A stretch of DNA of 5,351 nucleotides from Treponema sp. GTDB taxonomy: Bacteria; Spirochaetota; Spirochaetia; Treponematales; Breznakiellaceae. Shown here in pieces: positions 1-5,157 of this stretch. A program made the position numbers and the translations under genes. Each line of letters opens with the position of its first letter. The first letter of the stretch is position 1. The stretch lies in assembly GCA_031258265.1 (NCBI GenBank), contig JAIRNB010000392.1, forward strand, positions 1-5,351. Reading direction: 5' to 3'. Below the pieces are notes generated by a model. The model was not told the DNA's origin. It did no database searches and saw only the letters and a list, made by a program, of their open reading frames with translations.

Positions 1-47
1 TTGAAATTTTCCCAATTTTCTGACTTAAATCAAGTTTCATGTTTTGT

Positions 48-70
48 AATTCCTTATAATATAAGGAATT
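48..70. terminator. AT-rich hairpin downstream of tRNA-Lys, possible terminator
   Basis: A perfect inverted repeat has arms AATTCCTTAT (48-57) and ATAAGGAATT (61-70) around a 3-nt AAT loop. On the minus strand it begins seven bases after the discriminator base of the tRNA, which is where a tRNA terminator would sit. No T-run follows it on the minus strand; on the plus strand a short TTTT lies at 75-78. It could therefore be a weak terminator in either direction or a 3' processing barrier. The hairpin is plain in the sequence, but its function is inferred. Confidence 0.4.
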
Positions 71-77
71 AGGATTT

Positions 78-150
78 TGAGCCGCCCGAGGATCGAACTC
101 AGGACCCGCAGATTAAGAGTCTGCTGCTCTACCAGCTGAGCTAGCGGCCC
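78..150 (-). tRNA. tRNA-Lys (anticodon CUU)
   Basis: The minus strand folds into a full cloverleaf of 73 nt. The acceptor stem is GGGCCGC paired with GCGGCTC (one G-U), the D-arm is GCTC/GAGC with the usual GG in the loop, and the anticodon stem is GCAGA/TCTGC around loop CTCTTAA. The T-arm is CTGAG/CTCGG (one G-U) around TTCGATC, and the discriminator is A at 78. The anticodon CTT (genomic 115-117) reads AAG lysine codons. CCA is not encoded, so it must be added after transcription. A sigma70-type promoter lies just upstream at 161-189. The gene is divergent from the flagellar genes and unrelated to them in function. Confidence 0.96.
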
Positions 151-160
151 GGTAAGGCTA

Positions 161-189
161 TTCATAGCCTGTACGGAATTTTTTGTCAA
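161..189 (-). promoter_or_regulatory. Sigma70-type promoter of tRNA-Lys
   Basis: On the minus strand there is a perfect -35 box TTGACA (189-184), exactly 17 bases, then a -10 box TATGAA (166-161, 4 of 6 to TATAAT). The predicted start near 154 lies a few bases before the mature tRNA 5' end at 150, giving the short leader expected for a single tRNA transcript. Confidence 0.8.
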
Positions 190-230
190 GGCGGGCCGCG
201 GGCCGCGGCGGACGGAGGCCGGGACGGCCC
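190..230. other. GC-rich block between divergent promoters
   Basis: This stretch separates the tRNA promoter from the flbB promoter and is almost entirely G and C. It contains a tandem heptamer, GCGGGCC repeated at 191-197 and 198-204, then GCGG, and short self-complementary pieces such as GGCC-GGGAC-GGCC. It has no reading frame of note. It may simply insulate the two promoters, and no function is assigned. Confidence 0.4.
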
Positions 231-235
231 CATGC

Positions 236-268
236 TAAATTGCCATGAAATATATGACGATATATAAT
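236..268 (+). promoter_or_regulatory. flbB promoter: sigma70 site overlapped by a sigma28-like site
   Basis: A sigma70-type promoter is clear: TTGCCA (240-245, 5 of 6), a 17-base spacer, then a perfect TATAAT (263-268), predicting a start near 275. The same DNA also matches the flagellar sigma28 (FliA/WhiG class) pattern TAAAGTTT-N11-GCCGATAA: TAAATTGC at 236-243, twelve bases, then GACGATAT at 256-263 (6 of 8). The sigma28 spacing is one base longer than the enteric consensus. The leader to the flbB GTG is about 60 nt. The sigma70 call is strong and the sigma28 call is tentative. Confidence 0.75.
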
Positions 269-336
269 TAGAATCAATTTGGAATAGCGGCATCGTTTGT
301 TTTCAAAAAACGGTTCTTCCGGGAGGGCGCTGAATC

Positions 337-942
337 GTGGGAAGGGTTATCGTTTTGGTGGTTCTTATCCTGGCCTTGGCGGGGGGCGGAATCGTCTGGT
401 TTGATTATCTAAACGTTATTGACGCGAAGACCGTGCTGGCTCCGGTCTACCGTCTTATTGGCCGGGAGGGCCGGACCCAGGTTAAGGCCGATCCCGGTGA
501 ACTTATCTCCCTGGATGCCGAAAGGCTGGCCATACGGCTGGAAGCCCTGGATCTGCGGAGCCGGGAGCTGGACAACCGGGAGCAGGAGATTCAGGCCCGG
601 TATGGGGAGATCGAGCAGATGGCCCAGGAACTCGAATCCCGGCAAAAGGCCCTGGATGACCGGGAAAACTCTTTCAATGCCGCGATCCGGGAGACTGAAA
701 CCAAGGACAGGCTTGTCGAACAGAATGCCCGGTATTTGACCGGTATGGAGCCGAAGCAGGCGGTGGGGATTCTCATCGCCATGGACGATCAGGACGCCAT
801 TGATGTGATTCGGAAGGCCGAAGAAATAGCCCAGGCGGAGGGGACTACCTCTATCGTTTCCTACTGGTTCTCCCAGATGCCCGCCCAGCGGGCCGCCGAG
901 CTTCAACGCAAGATGGCCAACCGGCCCCCCAGCCTGAACTAA
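337..942 (+). CDS. flbB: FlbB, spirochaete flagellar collar protein
   Basis: This 201-residue protein has the architecture of spirochaete FlbB (about 200 residues in Borrelia). A hydrophobic N-terminal segment (residues 3-22) is a membrane anchor. A long charged coiled coil follows (about 58-130, with repeated Leu/Glu/Arg heptads). The C-terminal helical domain (about 132-196) resembles the MgtE N-terminal/MotE/FliG superhelix family, with MEPKQAVGILIAMDDQDAID and a second helix pair starting near MPAQRAAELQ. In Borrelia FlbB is a base component of the periplasmic collar that recruits other collar proteins and helps place stators; that role is taken from the family. The start is GTG, with GGGAGG at 321-326 ten bases upstream; no better ATG exists before the membrane segment. 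It has its own promoter, and a 254-nt spacer separates it from fliK. The function is assigned by architecture and gene context, not by alignment. Confidence 0.85.
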   Translation: MGRVIVLVVLILALAGGGIVWFDYLNVIDAKTVLAPVYRLIGREGRTQVKADPGELISLDAERLAIRLEALDLRSRELDNREQEIQARYGEIEQMAQELESRQKALDDRENSFNAAIRETETKDRLVEQNARYLTGMEPKQAVGILIAMDDQDAIDVIRKAEEIAQAEGTTSIVSYWFSQMPAQRAAELQRKMANRPPSLN

Positions 943-975
943 AGATTAAGGGTCTGGTTTAATACCCCGTCGTAA

Positions 976-1015
976 GCGCAGCTTGCGCGCTCTGCTCCGC
1001 GGAGGCTCATGAGCC
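976..1015. repeat. Three adjacent palindromes
   Basis: GCGCA/TGCGC with loop GCT, the 10-bp palindrome CTCCGCGGAG, and the 12-bp palindrome GGCTCATGAGCC follow one another within 40 bases; the last two share one base. The outer part of the large hairpin before flbD (5102-5137) is the same GGCTCATG/CATGAGCC sequence, so this is probably a repeated element of the genome. Function is unknown. Confidence 0.6.
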
Positions 1016-1095
1016 CGGATTCCAAAACAAGGTCCACCGGTTTAACGGTGCCTGCCCCCTCTCATAAAATAAAACAATCCTTTTTCGAACAAGTC

Positions 1096-1122
1096 TAATG
1101 CCTTAACCGGGAAAGCCGAAAT
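1096..1122 (+). promoter_or_regulatory. Sigma28-like promoter upstream of fliK
   Basis: TAATGCCT (1096-1103) is followed by exactly 11 bases and GCCGAAAT (1115-1122). The enteric sigma28 consensus is TAAAGTTT-N11-GCCGATAA; the matches are 5 of 8 and 6 of 8 with ideal spacing. A start near 1129 would give a leader of about 68 nt to the chosen fliK ATG. As I recall, a sigma28-type site has been proposed before tap1 (fliK) in other treponemes, which supports the call. It is still a pattern match only. Confidence 0.5.
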
Positions 1123-1180
1123 TAAATATAGGACTGCCGGGCAGAATGTCCTGTATATGGGCGCGGGTTCTGTTTTTCAT

Positions 1181-1186
1181 AGGAGG
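1181..1186 (+). promoter_or_regulatory. Shine-Dalgarno site that sets the fliK start
   Basis: A perfect AGGAGG lies ten bases before the ATG at 1197. It lies inside the frame that would be opened by the earlier ATG at 1146, which has no comparable site. It therefore favours 1197 as the real start; TTG at 1194 (7-base gap) is a less likely alternative. Confidence 0.75.
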
Positions 1187-1196
1187 CTTGGTGTTG

Positions 1197-2879
1197 ATGG
1201 GTGTATCACTCCCGAATTCGGGGTTTCCCTTTGCCGGCGAGACGCGAATGGCCGGGGGCTTGGGGCAGTATTATGCCGCTTCCGGGGATTCTCCGCCGGC
1301 AGGGGGAGTGGAGGACAGGTCCCGGGATTTTGAGAAGGTTTTTGAGGAATTCCTGTCCGTAAACCGGCGGGAAGAACGGGAGAAGGAAGCCGCCGCCATT
1401 CAGGACCGGGAAATTCGGGGACGGGAAGAAGCCGGGCCCCAAACACAGGAGGCCCTTCCCCCGGAGAGCGCTTCCCCCTGGGGGCCTGAGTCCCCGAAGG
1501 GCCTTGATTCCCCCCGGAAAGCTGAAGTTCCGCGGGGCGCCGAAGCTCCTGGGGATCTTGAGGCCGCCGGGGAGAAGGATGCCGCCTGGCTGGCCGCCCT
1601 TCCGGCAGGCGGCGAAACCTTGGCGGATAGTTCCCGGTCCCCGCGCTTCGGAGATGCGCCAGAGGGGGAATCTAGGGAATTCCGGGAAGATGCCGGGGAA
1701 TTTGTTCCGGAAGATTTTTTTTCGATAGGAAGCTTTGCCCCGTGGACATTCGGAAAATCCGGGGAATCCAGTCTTGAGGCCCGGGGCGGGACGCCGGAAA
1801 CGGTAATGGCCGAAGAAGGGGGTCTTTCGGCGGAATTGACGGAGGGCCATACCGGGGGGGAAGGAATCCCCCGTTGGGAGAGGGCTTCCGGCTTTACGGT
1901 GAAGAAGGCTCCTGCCTTGAAAAATGGGGGCGGGGAGGGGACGGAATCCCCTGTAAGCGCCTTCCCCCAAAAGGCCATGGATGTCATGGAAGGGGGGCCG
2001 GAAGGGTCCCTTTTTGAAGATCCGGCGGTAGTCCGGGACGGGAAGATCCGGCCGGCTTTGGCTGAGCCCGGTGAAAGGGCCGGTGAAGTATGGCCCTTTG
2101 TTTCGCCGGGATATGAAGAAACGGGGGAAGAAACATCCCCGGTGATCCCGGCCCTGGTTCCGGGACCGGAACGGGAAACGGAAAAAAACCGGGAAGGCCG
2201 GGGGAGCGGCCGGCGCAAGCTGGAACTACGGGACTACCGGGAAAAGCCTTCGGCGGAATTATCTTTTAGCCTTAGCCCTGAATCCCCGGAGCAGTCCTCC
2301 GGCCAGTCTAAGATAGAAATACATCCAGAACTCCTTTCCCGGGATTTTATTCCGGCGGATATAAATGCCCGCGGGAGCGGGGAAAGGGCGGCCGGAAACG
2401 GGGGCCGGATTTTTGAGGACATGCTGGCCCGGGAACTCCAGCAGAACCTTAATAGTGACATTGTACGTCATGCCCAACTGGTCCTCCGGGACAAGGGGGA
2501 GGGGCTTATCCGGCTGTCCCTGCGGCCGGAATCCCTGGGCAATGTAAAGATACGCCTGGAATTAACCGAAAACAAGATTGCGGGGCGTATCATCGTTGAA
2601 AGCGGTGAAGCCCTGCGGGCTTTTGAACGGGAAATTGCGTCCCTGGAACAGGCCTTTAAGGATTCAGGCTACGAAAGCGCGGAGCTTAGCGCCTTCCTGT
2701 CCCAGGATGGGCGGGACGGCGGCCGGGAGGAGGGTAAACCCTTTTATTCTCCCCGCTTTGCCCTGGACAGGGCCCGTTATGATGAAATAGTGGAAAGAAT
2801 GGACACGTCCTTTTCGGGTTTATCCGAAAACGGTTTAGGGCCAGGGAATGGGCATATTCAAATCAACATGCTGATATAA
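1197..2879 (+). CDS. fliK: FliK/Tap1-like flagellar hook-length control protein
   Basis: FliK is exported during hook growth, measures hook length, and switches the flagellar type III secretion apparatus from hook to filament substrates. Read from 1197 the product is 560 residues. About the first 400 are a low-complexity, probably disordered ruler region rich in Glu, Gly, Pro and Ser, with loosely repeated Pro-Glu-Ser/Pro-Arg-Gly-Ala pieces near the N-terminus. The C-terminal FliK (Flg_hook) domain spans about 410-505, with the hallmark LSLRPESLGNVKIRLEL near 440-456. The order FliK-FlgD-FlgE is standard. The frame is open to an ATG at 1146, but that adds a hydrophobic, signal-like N-terminus (WARVLFFIGGLVL) unexpected in a type III substrate, and it lacks a good ribosome site. 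Tracts of T8 (1715-1722) and G7 (1854-1860) lie in the ruler. The family call rests on the C-terminal domain and gene order. Confidence 0.88.
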   Translation: MGVSLPNSGFPFAGETRMAGGLGQYYAASGDSPPAGGVEDRSRDFEKVFEEFLSVNRREEREKEAAAIQDREIRGREEAGPQTQEALPPESASPWGPESPKGLDSPRKAEVPRGAEAPGDLEAAGEKDAAWLAALPAGGETLADSSRSPRFGDAPEGESREFREDAGEFVPEDFFSIGSFAPWTFGKSGESSLEARGGTPETVMAEEGGLSAELTEGHTGGEGIPRWERASGFTVKKAPALKNGGGEGTESPVSAFPQKAMDVMEGGPEGSLFEDPAVVRDGKIRPALAEPGERAGEVWPFVSPGYEETGEETSPVIPALVPGPERETEKNREGRGSGRRKLELRDYREKPSAELSFSLSPESPEQSSGQSKIEIHPELLSRDFIPADINARGSGERAAGNGGRIFEDMLARELQQNLNSDIVRHAQLVLRDKGEGLIRLSLRPESLGNVKIRLELTENKIAGRIIVESGEALRAFEREIASLEQAFKDSGYESAELSAFLSQDGRDGGREEGKPFYSPRFALDRARYDEIVERMDTSFSGLSENGLGPGNGHIQINMLI

Positions 2880-2891
2880 GGAGCTTGGAGT

Positions 2892-3344
2892 ATGGCGATT
2901 CAATCGGTGCTAAACGCGGGGGAACGGGCTGAACGGGAGCAGTTGGTCCGTGATCTGAACCTACAAATTAACAATGGAAGAGTCACCCAGCAAAAACTTG
3001 GACAGGACGATTTTCTTAAGATTCTTATTACCCAGCTTGCCCACCAGGACCCGACGGCCCCCATGGAGGACAAGGAATTTATCGCCCAGATGGCCCAGTT
3101 TTCCAGCCTGGAACAGATAACCGGTATGGCGGGGAATTTCGCCCGGCTTACGGAGATGCTGACCAGTACGGAGGCTTCCTCCGCCCTGGGTAAACCGGTG
3201 GAACTAAGCGTAGCGGTCCCCGGGGATGAAGAAGAGCGGGTTGTTCAGGGTCTGGTCCGGGCGGTTACCCGGGGCAGCGATCCCCAGGTTCTGGTGAACG
3301 GGACTTATTACGGCTGGGATCAGGTTACAAAGGTTTTTGAGTAA
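2892..3344 (+). CDS. flgD: FlgD, flagellar hook-assembly scaffold (short form)
   Basis: FlgD caps the growing hook and lets FlgE subunits polymerise beneath it. The 150-residue product has the N-terminal FlgD signature at about 36-75, including LGQDDFLKILITQLAHQDP, then PMEDKEFIAQMAQFSSLEQ. After it comes a short beta-rich C-terminal part (about 98-150, ending NGTYYGWDQVTKV) that looks like the Tudor-like core alone. Enteric FlgD is about 230 residues and has an inserted Ig/FnIII-like domain, which is missing here; a compact FlgD is expected in spirochaetes. The Shine-Dalgarno sequence TAAGGAG (2877-2883) includes the fliK stop codon and sits 8 bases before the ATG, suggesting coupled translation. 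flgE starts 44 nt downstream. Confidence 0.95.
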   Translation: MAIQSVLNAGERAEREQLVRDLNLQINNGRVTQQKLGQDDFLKILITQLAHQDPTAPMEDKEFIAQMAQFSSLEQITGMAGNFARLTEMLTSTEASSALGKPVELSVAVPGDEEERVVQGLVRAVTRGSDPQVLVNGTYYGWDQVTKVFE

Positions 3345-3388
3345 GGGGGATCGCCTTCCGGCGGCCTACTAACAGGAGAGATAGCGTT

Positions 3389-4789
3389 ATGATGCGGTCA
3401 TTGTTTTCCGGCGTATCGGGGCTTCAGAATCATCAGACCCGGATGGATGTGGTGGGTAATAATATTGCCAATATCAATACCACGGGTTTTAAGCGGAACC
3501 GGGTGAATTTTCAGGATATTCTGTACCAGCAGCTCCAGGGAGCGGCCCATCCCACCGAGGATTTAGGGGGGATAAACCCTAAGGAAGTGGGCCTGGGAAT
3601 GAGTATTGCCTCGATTGATACCATCCACATCCAGGGAAGTCTTCAGACCACCGGGGTGGGGACGGATTTAGCGATCTCCGGGACCGGGTTTTTTGTTTTG
3701 CAGGATGGGAACAAGACCATGTATACCCGGGCCGGAGCCTTCAGCGTTGATGAAAGCGGCCTTATGGTGAATCCCGCTAACGGCATGAGGGTCCAGGGCT
3801 GGATGGCCCGGGAGGCGGGGGGAGAAACCTATGTCGATGTATCCCGCCAGGTGGAGGACCTTATTATCCCCGTGGGGGGTAAGGACCCCGCCAGGGCCAC
3901 TACCACGGTGAATTTTGCCTGTAACCTGGACAAGCGGCTTGAGGAACTCCCGGAGAATCCTACGGAGGCCCAGATCAACCGGAGTACCTGGACAACGGCG
4001 ATTAAGGTTTACGATTCTTTTGGCCAGGATCACAACCTCCAGGTACAGTTTACCAGGGTTCCCGGGGTAAATAACTCCTGGAACGCCACGGTTGTTGTGG
4101 ATCCGGAAGGGGCGGATCCCACCAATACGGCGGTGGGTCTGGGGGAGGCGGCCCCCGCGCCGGGGGACCCGCCGGTCTTTACGGTAAACTTTTCCAACGA
4201 CGGGACCCTGCTTTCCGCGGAAGACGGGGCGGGGAATGTTTCCGGCGCGGAAGACCAGGTATTGATGAACGTGGCCTTTGATGTGCTGGGGGCTACCGCC
4301 GGGGAAGACGGCGCGCCGGTGCGGCAGGAGTTTATTCTGAATCTGGGGACCGTGGGGGGAGTTTCCAATACCATTACCCAGTATTCGGAGGCCAGTTCTA
4401 CCAAGGTGGTGGCCCAGGACGGCTATACCATGGGGTATCTGGATAATTTTAAGATAGACCGGAGCGGGACAATCACCGGGATCTATTCCAACGGGAACAC
4501 CCGGATGTTGGGCCAGGTGGCCCTGGCAAGTTTTCCCAACCAGGGGGGCCTTGAGAAGGCCGGGGACAACAACTTTGTGGTGTCCAACAACTCCGGGGCC
4601 GCCAATATCGGGCCTTCGGGGATTGCCGGTAAGGGGGAGATTGTCTCCGGCGCTTTGGAAATGTCCAATGTGGACATGGCGGAGCAGTTTGTTGACATGA
4701 TCGTTACCCAGCGGGGTTTCCAGGCTAATTCCCGGACTATCCAGACGGCGGATCAACTGCTCCAGGAAGTGTTGACCTTAAAACGGTAA
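3389..4789 (+). CDS. flgE: FlgE, flagellar hook protein
   Basis: FlgE polymerises into the hook joining the periplasmic filament to the motor. The 466-residue product is close to the length in other treponemes (about 460). The N-terminal rod/D0 motif lies within residues 1-50, including VVGNNIANINTTGFKR. The C-terminal D0 helix covers about 425-466 with EMSNVDMAEQFVDMIVTQRG, FQANSRTIQ and a LLQEVLTLKR end. The middle is D1/D2, rich in Gly, Thr and Asn. Lys165 (codon 3881-3883) and Cys178 (3920-3922), the only cysteine, match the residues that form the lysinoalanine cross-link in T. denticola FlgE. That numbering supports the first of the two tandem ATG codons; AGGAG at 3374-3378 lies 10 bases upstream. 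A terminator-like hairpin begins nine bases after the stop. Confidence 0.97.
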   Translation: MMRSLFSGVSGLQNHQTRMDVVGNNIANINTTGFKRNRVNFQDILYQQLQGAAHPTEDLGGINPKEVGLGMSIASIDTIHIQGSLQTTGVGTDLAISGTGFFVLQDGNKTMYTRAGAFSVDESGLMVNPANGMRVQGWMAREAGGETYVDVSRQVEDLIIPVGGKDPARATTTVNFACNLDKRLEELPENPTEAQINRSTWTTAIKVYDSFGQDHNLQVQFTRVPGVNNSWNATVVVDPEGADPTNTAVGLGEAAPAPGDPPVFTVNFSNDGTLLSAEDGAGNVSGAEDQVLMNVAFDVLGATAGEDGAPVRQEFILNLGTVGGVSNTITQYSEASSTKVVAQDGYTMGYLDNFKIDRSGTITGIYSNGNTRMLGQVALASFPNQGGLEKAGDNNFVVSNNSGAANIGPSGIAGKGEIVSGALEMSNVDMAEQFVDMIVTQRGFQANSRTIQTADQLLQEVLTLKR

Positions 4790-4797
4790 GTTAAGTG

Positions 4798-4834
4798 AGC
4801 TTTTTCCAAAATCCGGTTAGTTTTGGAAGAAGCT
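4798..4834 (+). terminator. Terminator-like hairpin after flgE
   Basis: The arms AGCTTTTTCCAAAA (4798-4811) and TTTTGGAAGAAGCT (4821-4834) form 14 pairs with one G-U around the 9-nt loop TCCGGTTAG. The second arm runs into a short T-run (TTTT at 4834-4837). It starts nine bases after the flgE stop codon. The stem is AT-rich and the T-run short, so it is probably a leaky terminator or an mRNA 3'-end stabiliser, not a hard stop. Confidence 0.55.
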
Positions 4835-4898
4835 TTTGGAAAGGCCGGGTAAGCCCTAAGCCGTATTGTTAATATACAGCTTTCGGCTTTCGCGCACT

Positions 4899-4918
4899 GG
4901 TGCGGCTAAAGCCGCACC
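4899..4918. repeat. GC-rich hairpin
   Basis: The arms GGTGCGGCT and AGCCGCACC are perfectly complementary over 9 bases with AA between them; in practice this is an 8-bp stem with a TAAA loop. No T-run follows. It is one of the inverted-repeat series in the spacer before flbD. Confidence 0.6.
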
Positions 4919-4945
4919 GTATGGTTTAACTATGGGGCATTACTG

Positions 4946-5010
4946 GCGCTAGGCCATGCCGCGGTAGACTAATAAACAACCTGCGGTTGTTTGTTCTTGG
5001 CCTATCGCGC
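4946..5010. repeat. Nested stem-loop (cruciform-type) structure
   Basis: An inner hairpin pairs 4971-4981 with 4985-4995, including AAACAACC/GGTTGTTT and one G-T pair, around a TGC loop. An outer stem pairs TAGGCCA (4950-4956) with TGGCCTA (4998-5004), and GCGC (4946-4949) with GCGC (5007-5010) across a 2-base bulge. The unpaired 14 bases 4957-4970 make it asymmetric. Function is unknown. Confidence 0.55.
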
Positions 5011-5024
5011 AAGGGATTGTAGGG

Positions 5025-5039
5025 GGCGCGAAGCGCGCC
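5025..5039. repeat. Small GC hairpin
   Basis: GGCGCG and CGCGCC pair over 6 bases around an AAG loop. A further GCCCC/GGGGC stem with loop ACC follows at 5046-5058, and GCCCCG at 5081-5086 can pair alternatively with CGGGGC at 5053-5058. Confidence 0.5.
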
Positions 5040-5096
5040 ACCGCAGCCCCACCGGGGCGAGGAGGCCGGAGCGGAGCGGAGCCCCGAAAAGCCCGG

Positions 5097-5142
5097 TCCC
5101 CGGCTCATGGTTGTCGCGCAAGCGACAACCATGAGCCGGGGA
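5097..5142. repeat. Perfect 21-bp inverted repeat with GCAA loop
   Basis: Positions 5097-5117 are exactly complementary to 5122-5142, with the tetraloop GCAA (5118-5121) closed by a C-G pair. As RNA this would be a very stable stem capped by a GNRA loop. The outer third is GGCTCATG/CATGAGCC, and the inner part GTTGTCGC/GCGACAAC. No T-run follows on the plus strand, so it does not look like an intrinsic terminator. It lies 107 nt before flbD. Confidence 0.85.
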
Positions 5143-5157
5143 TGCGCCCAATCCAAA

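Larger units (their letters stand above)
943..1196. other. flbB-fliK spacer with palindromes, no gene
   Basis: I see no credible reading frame here. From 976 to 1015 three palindromes abut: GCGCA-GCT-TGCGC (976-988), CTCCGCGGAG (995-1004) and GGCTCATGAGCC (1004-1015). None is followed by a T-run, so they are not ordinary terminators, and read-through from flbB into fliK remains possible. A small hairpin CACCG/CGGTG lies at 1035-1050. A weak sigma70-like pair, TTAACG (1042-1047) with a 17-base gap to TAAAAT (1065-1070), could also drive fliK. A better sigma28-like site is at 1096-1122. Confidence 0.6.

Noticed and set aside
78..150. tRNA gene as an integration site for a mobile element
   Set aside because: No integrase, no direct repeat of the tRNA 3' end elsewhere in the window, and the neighbours are core flagellar genes.
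409..906. 165-codon minus-strand open frame opposite flbB
   Set aside because: It lies wholly antisense to flbB, is rich in Gly, Pro and Leu as expected from complementing GC-rich codons, and has no ribosome site or recognisable domain.
1206..2218. Two long minus-strand open frames (254 and 272 codons) opposite fliK
   Set aside because: They are shadows of the low-complexity GC-rich ruler region; both are Pro/Gly/Ser/Arg-rich with no motif, and fliK itself is supported by its domain and gene order.
3668..4756. 362-codon minus-strand open frame opposite flgE
   Set aside because: flgE is beyond doubt on the plus strand. The antisense frame has no domain and His/Pro/Gly-rich composition typical of a shadow frame.
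4858..5142. CRISPR array
   Set aside because: The repeats are inverted, unequal and unspaced; there are no direct repeats with regular spacers and no cas genes.
4926..5156. Minus-strand frame of 76 codons in the flgE-flbD spacer
   Set aside because: It runs through the inverted repeats and both arms of the 21-bp palindrome, so its protein would be dictated by the repeats; no ribosome site or family likeness.
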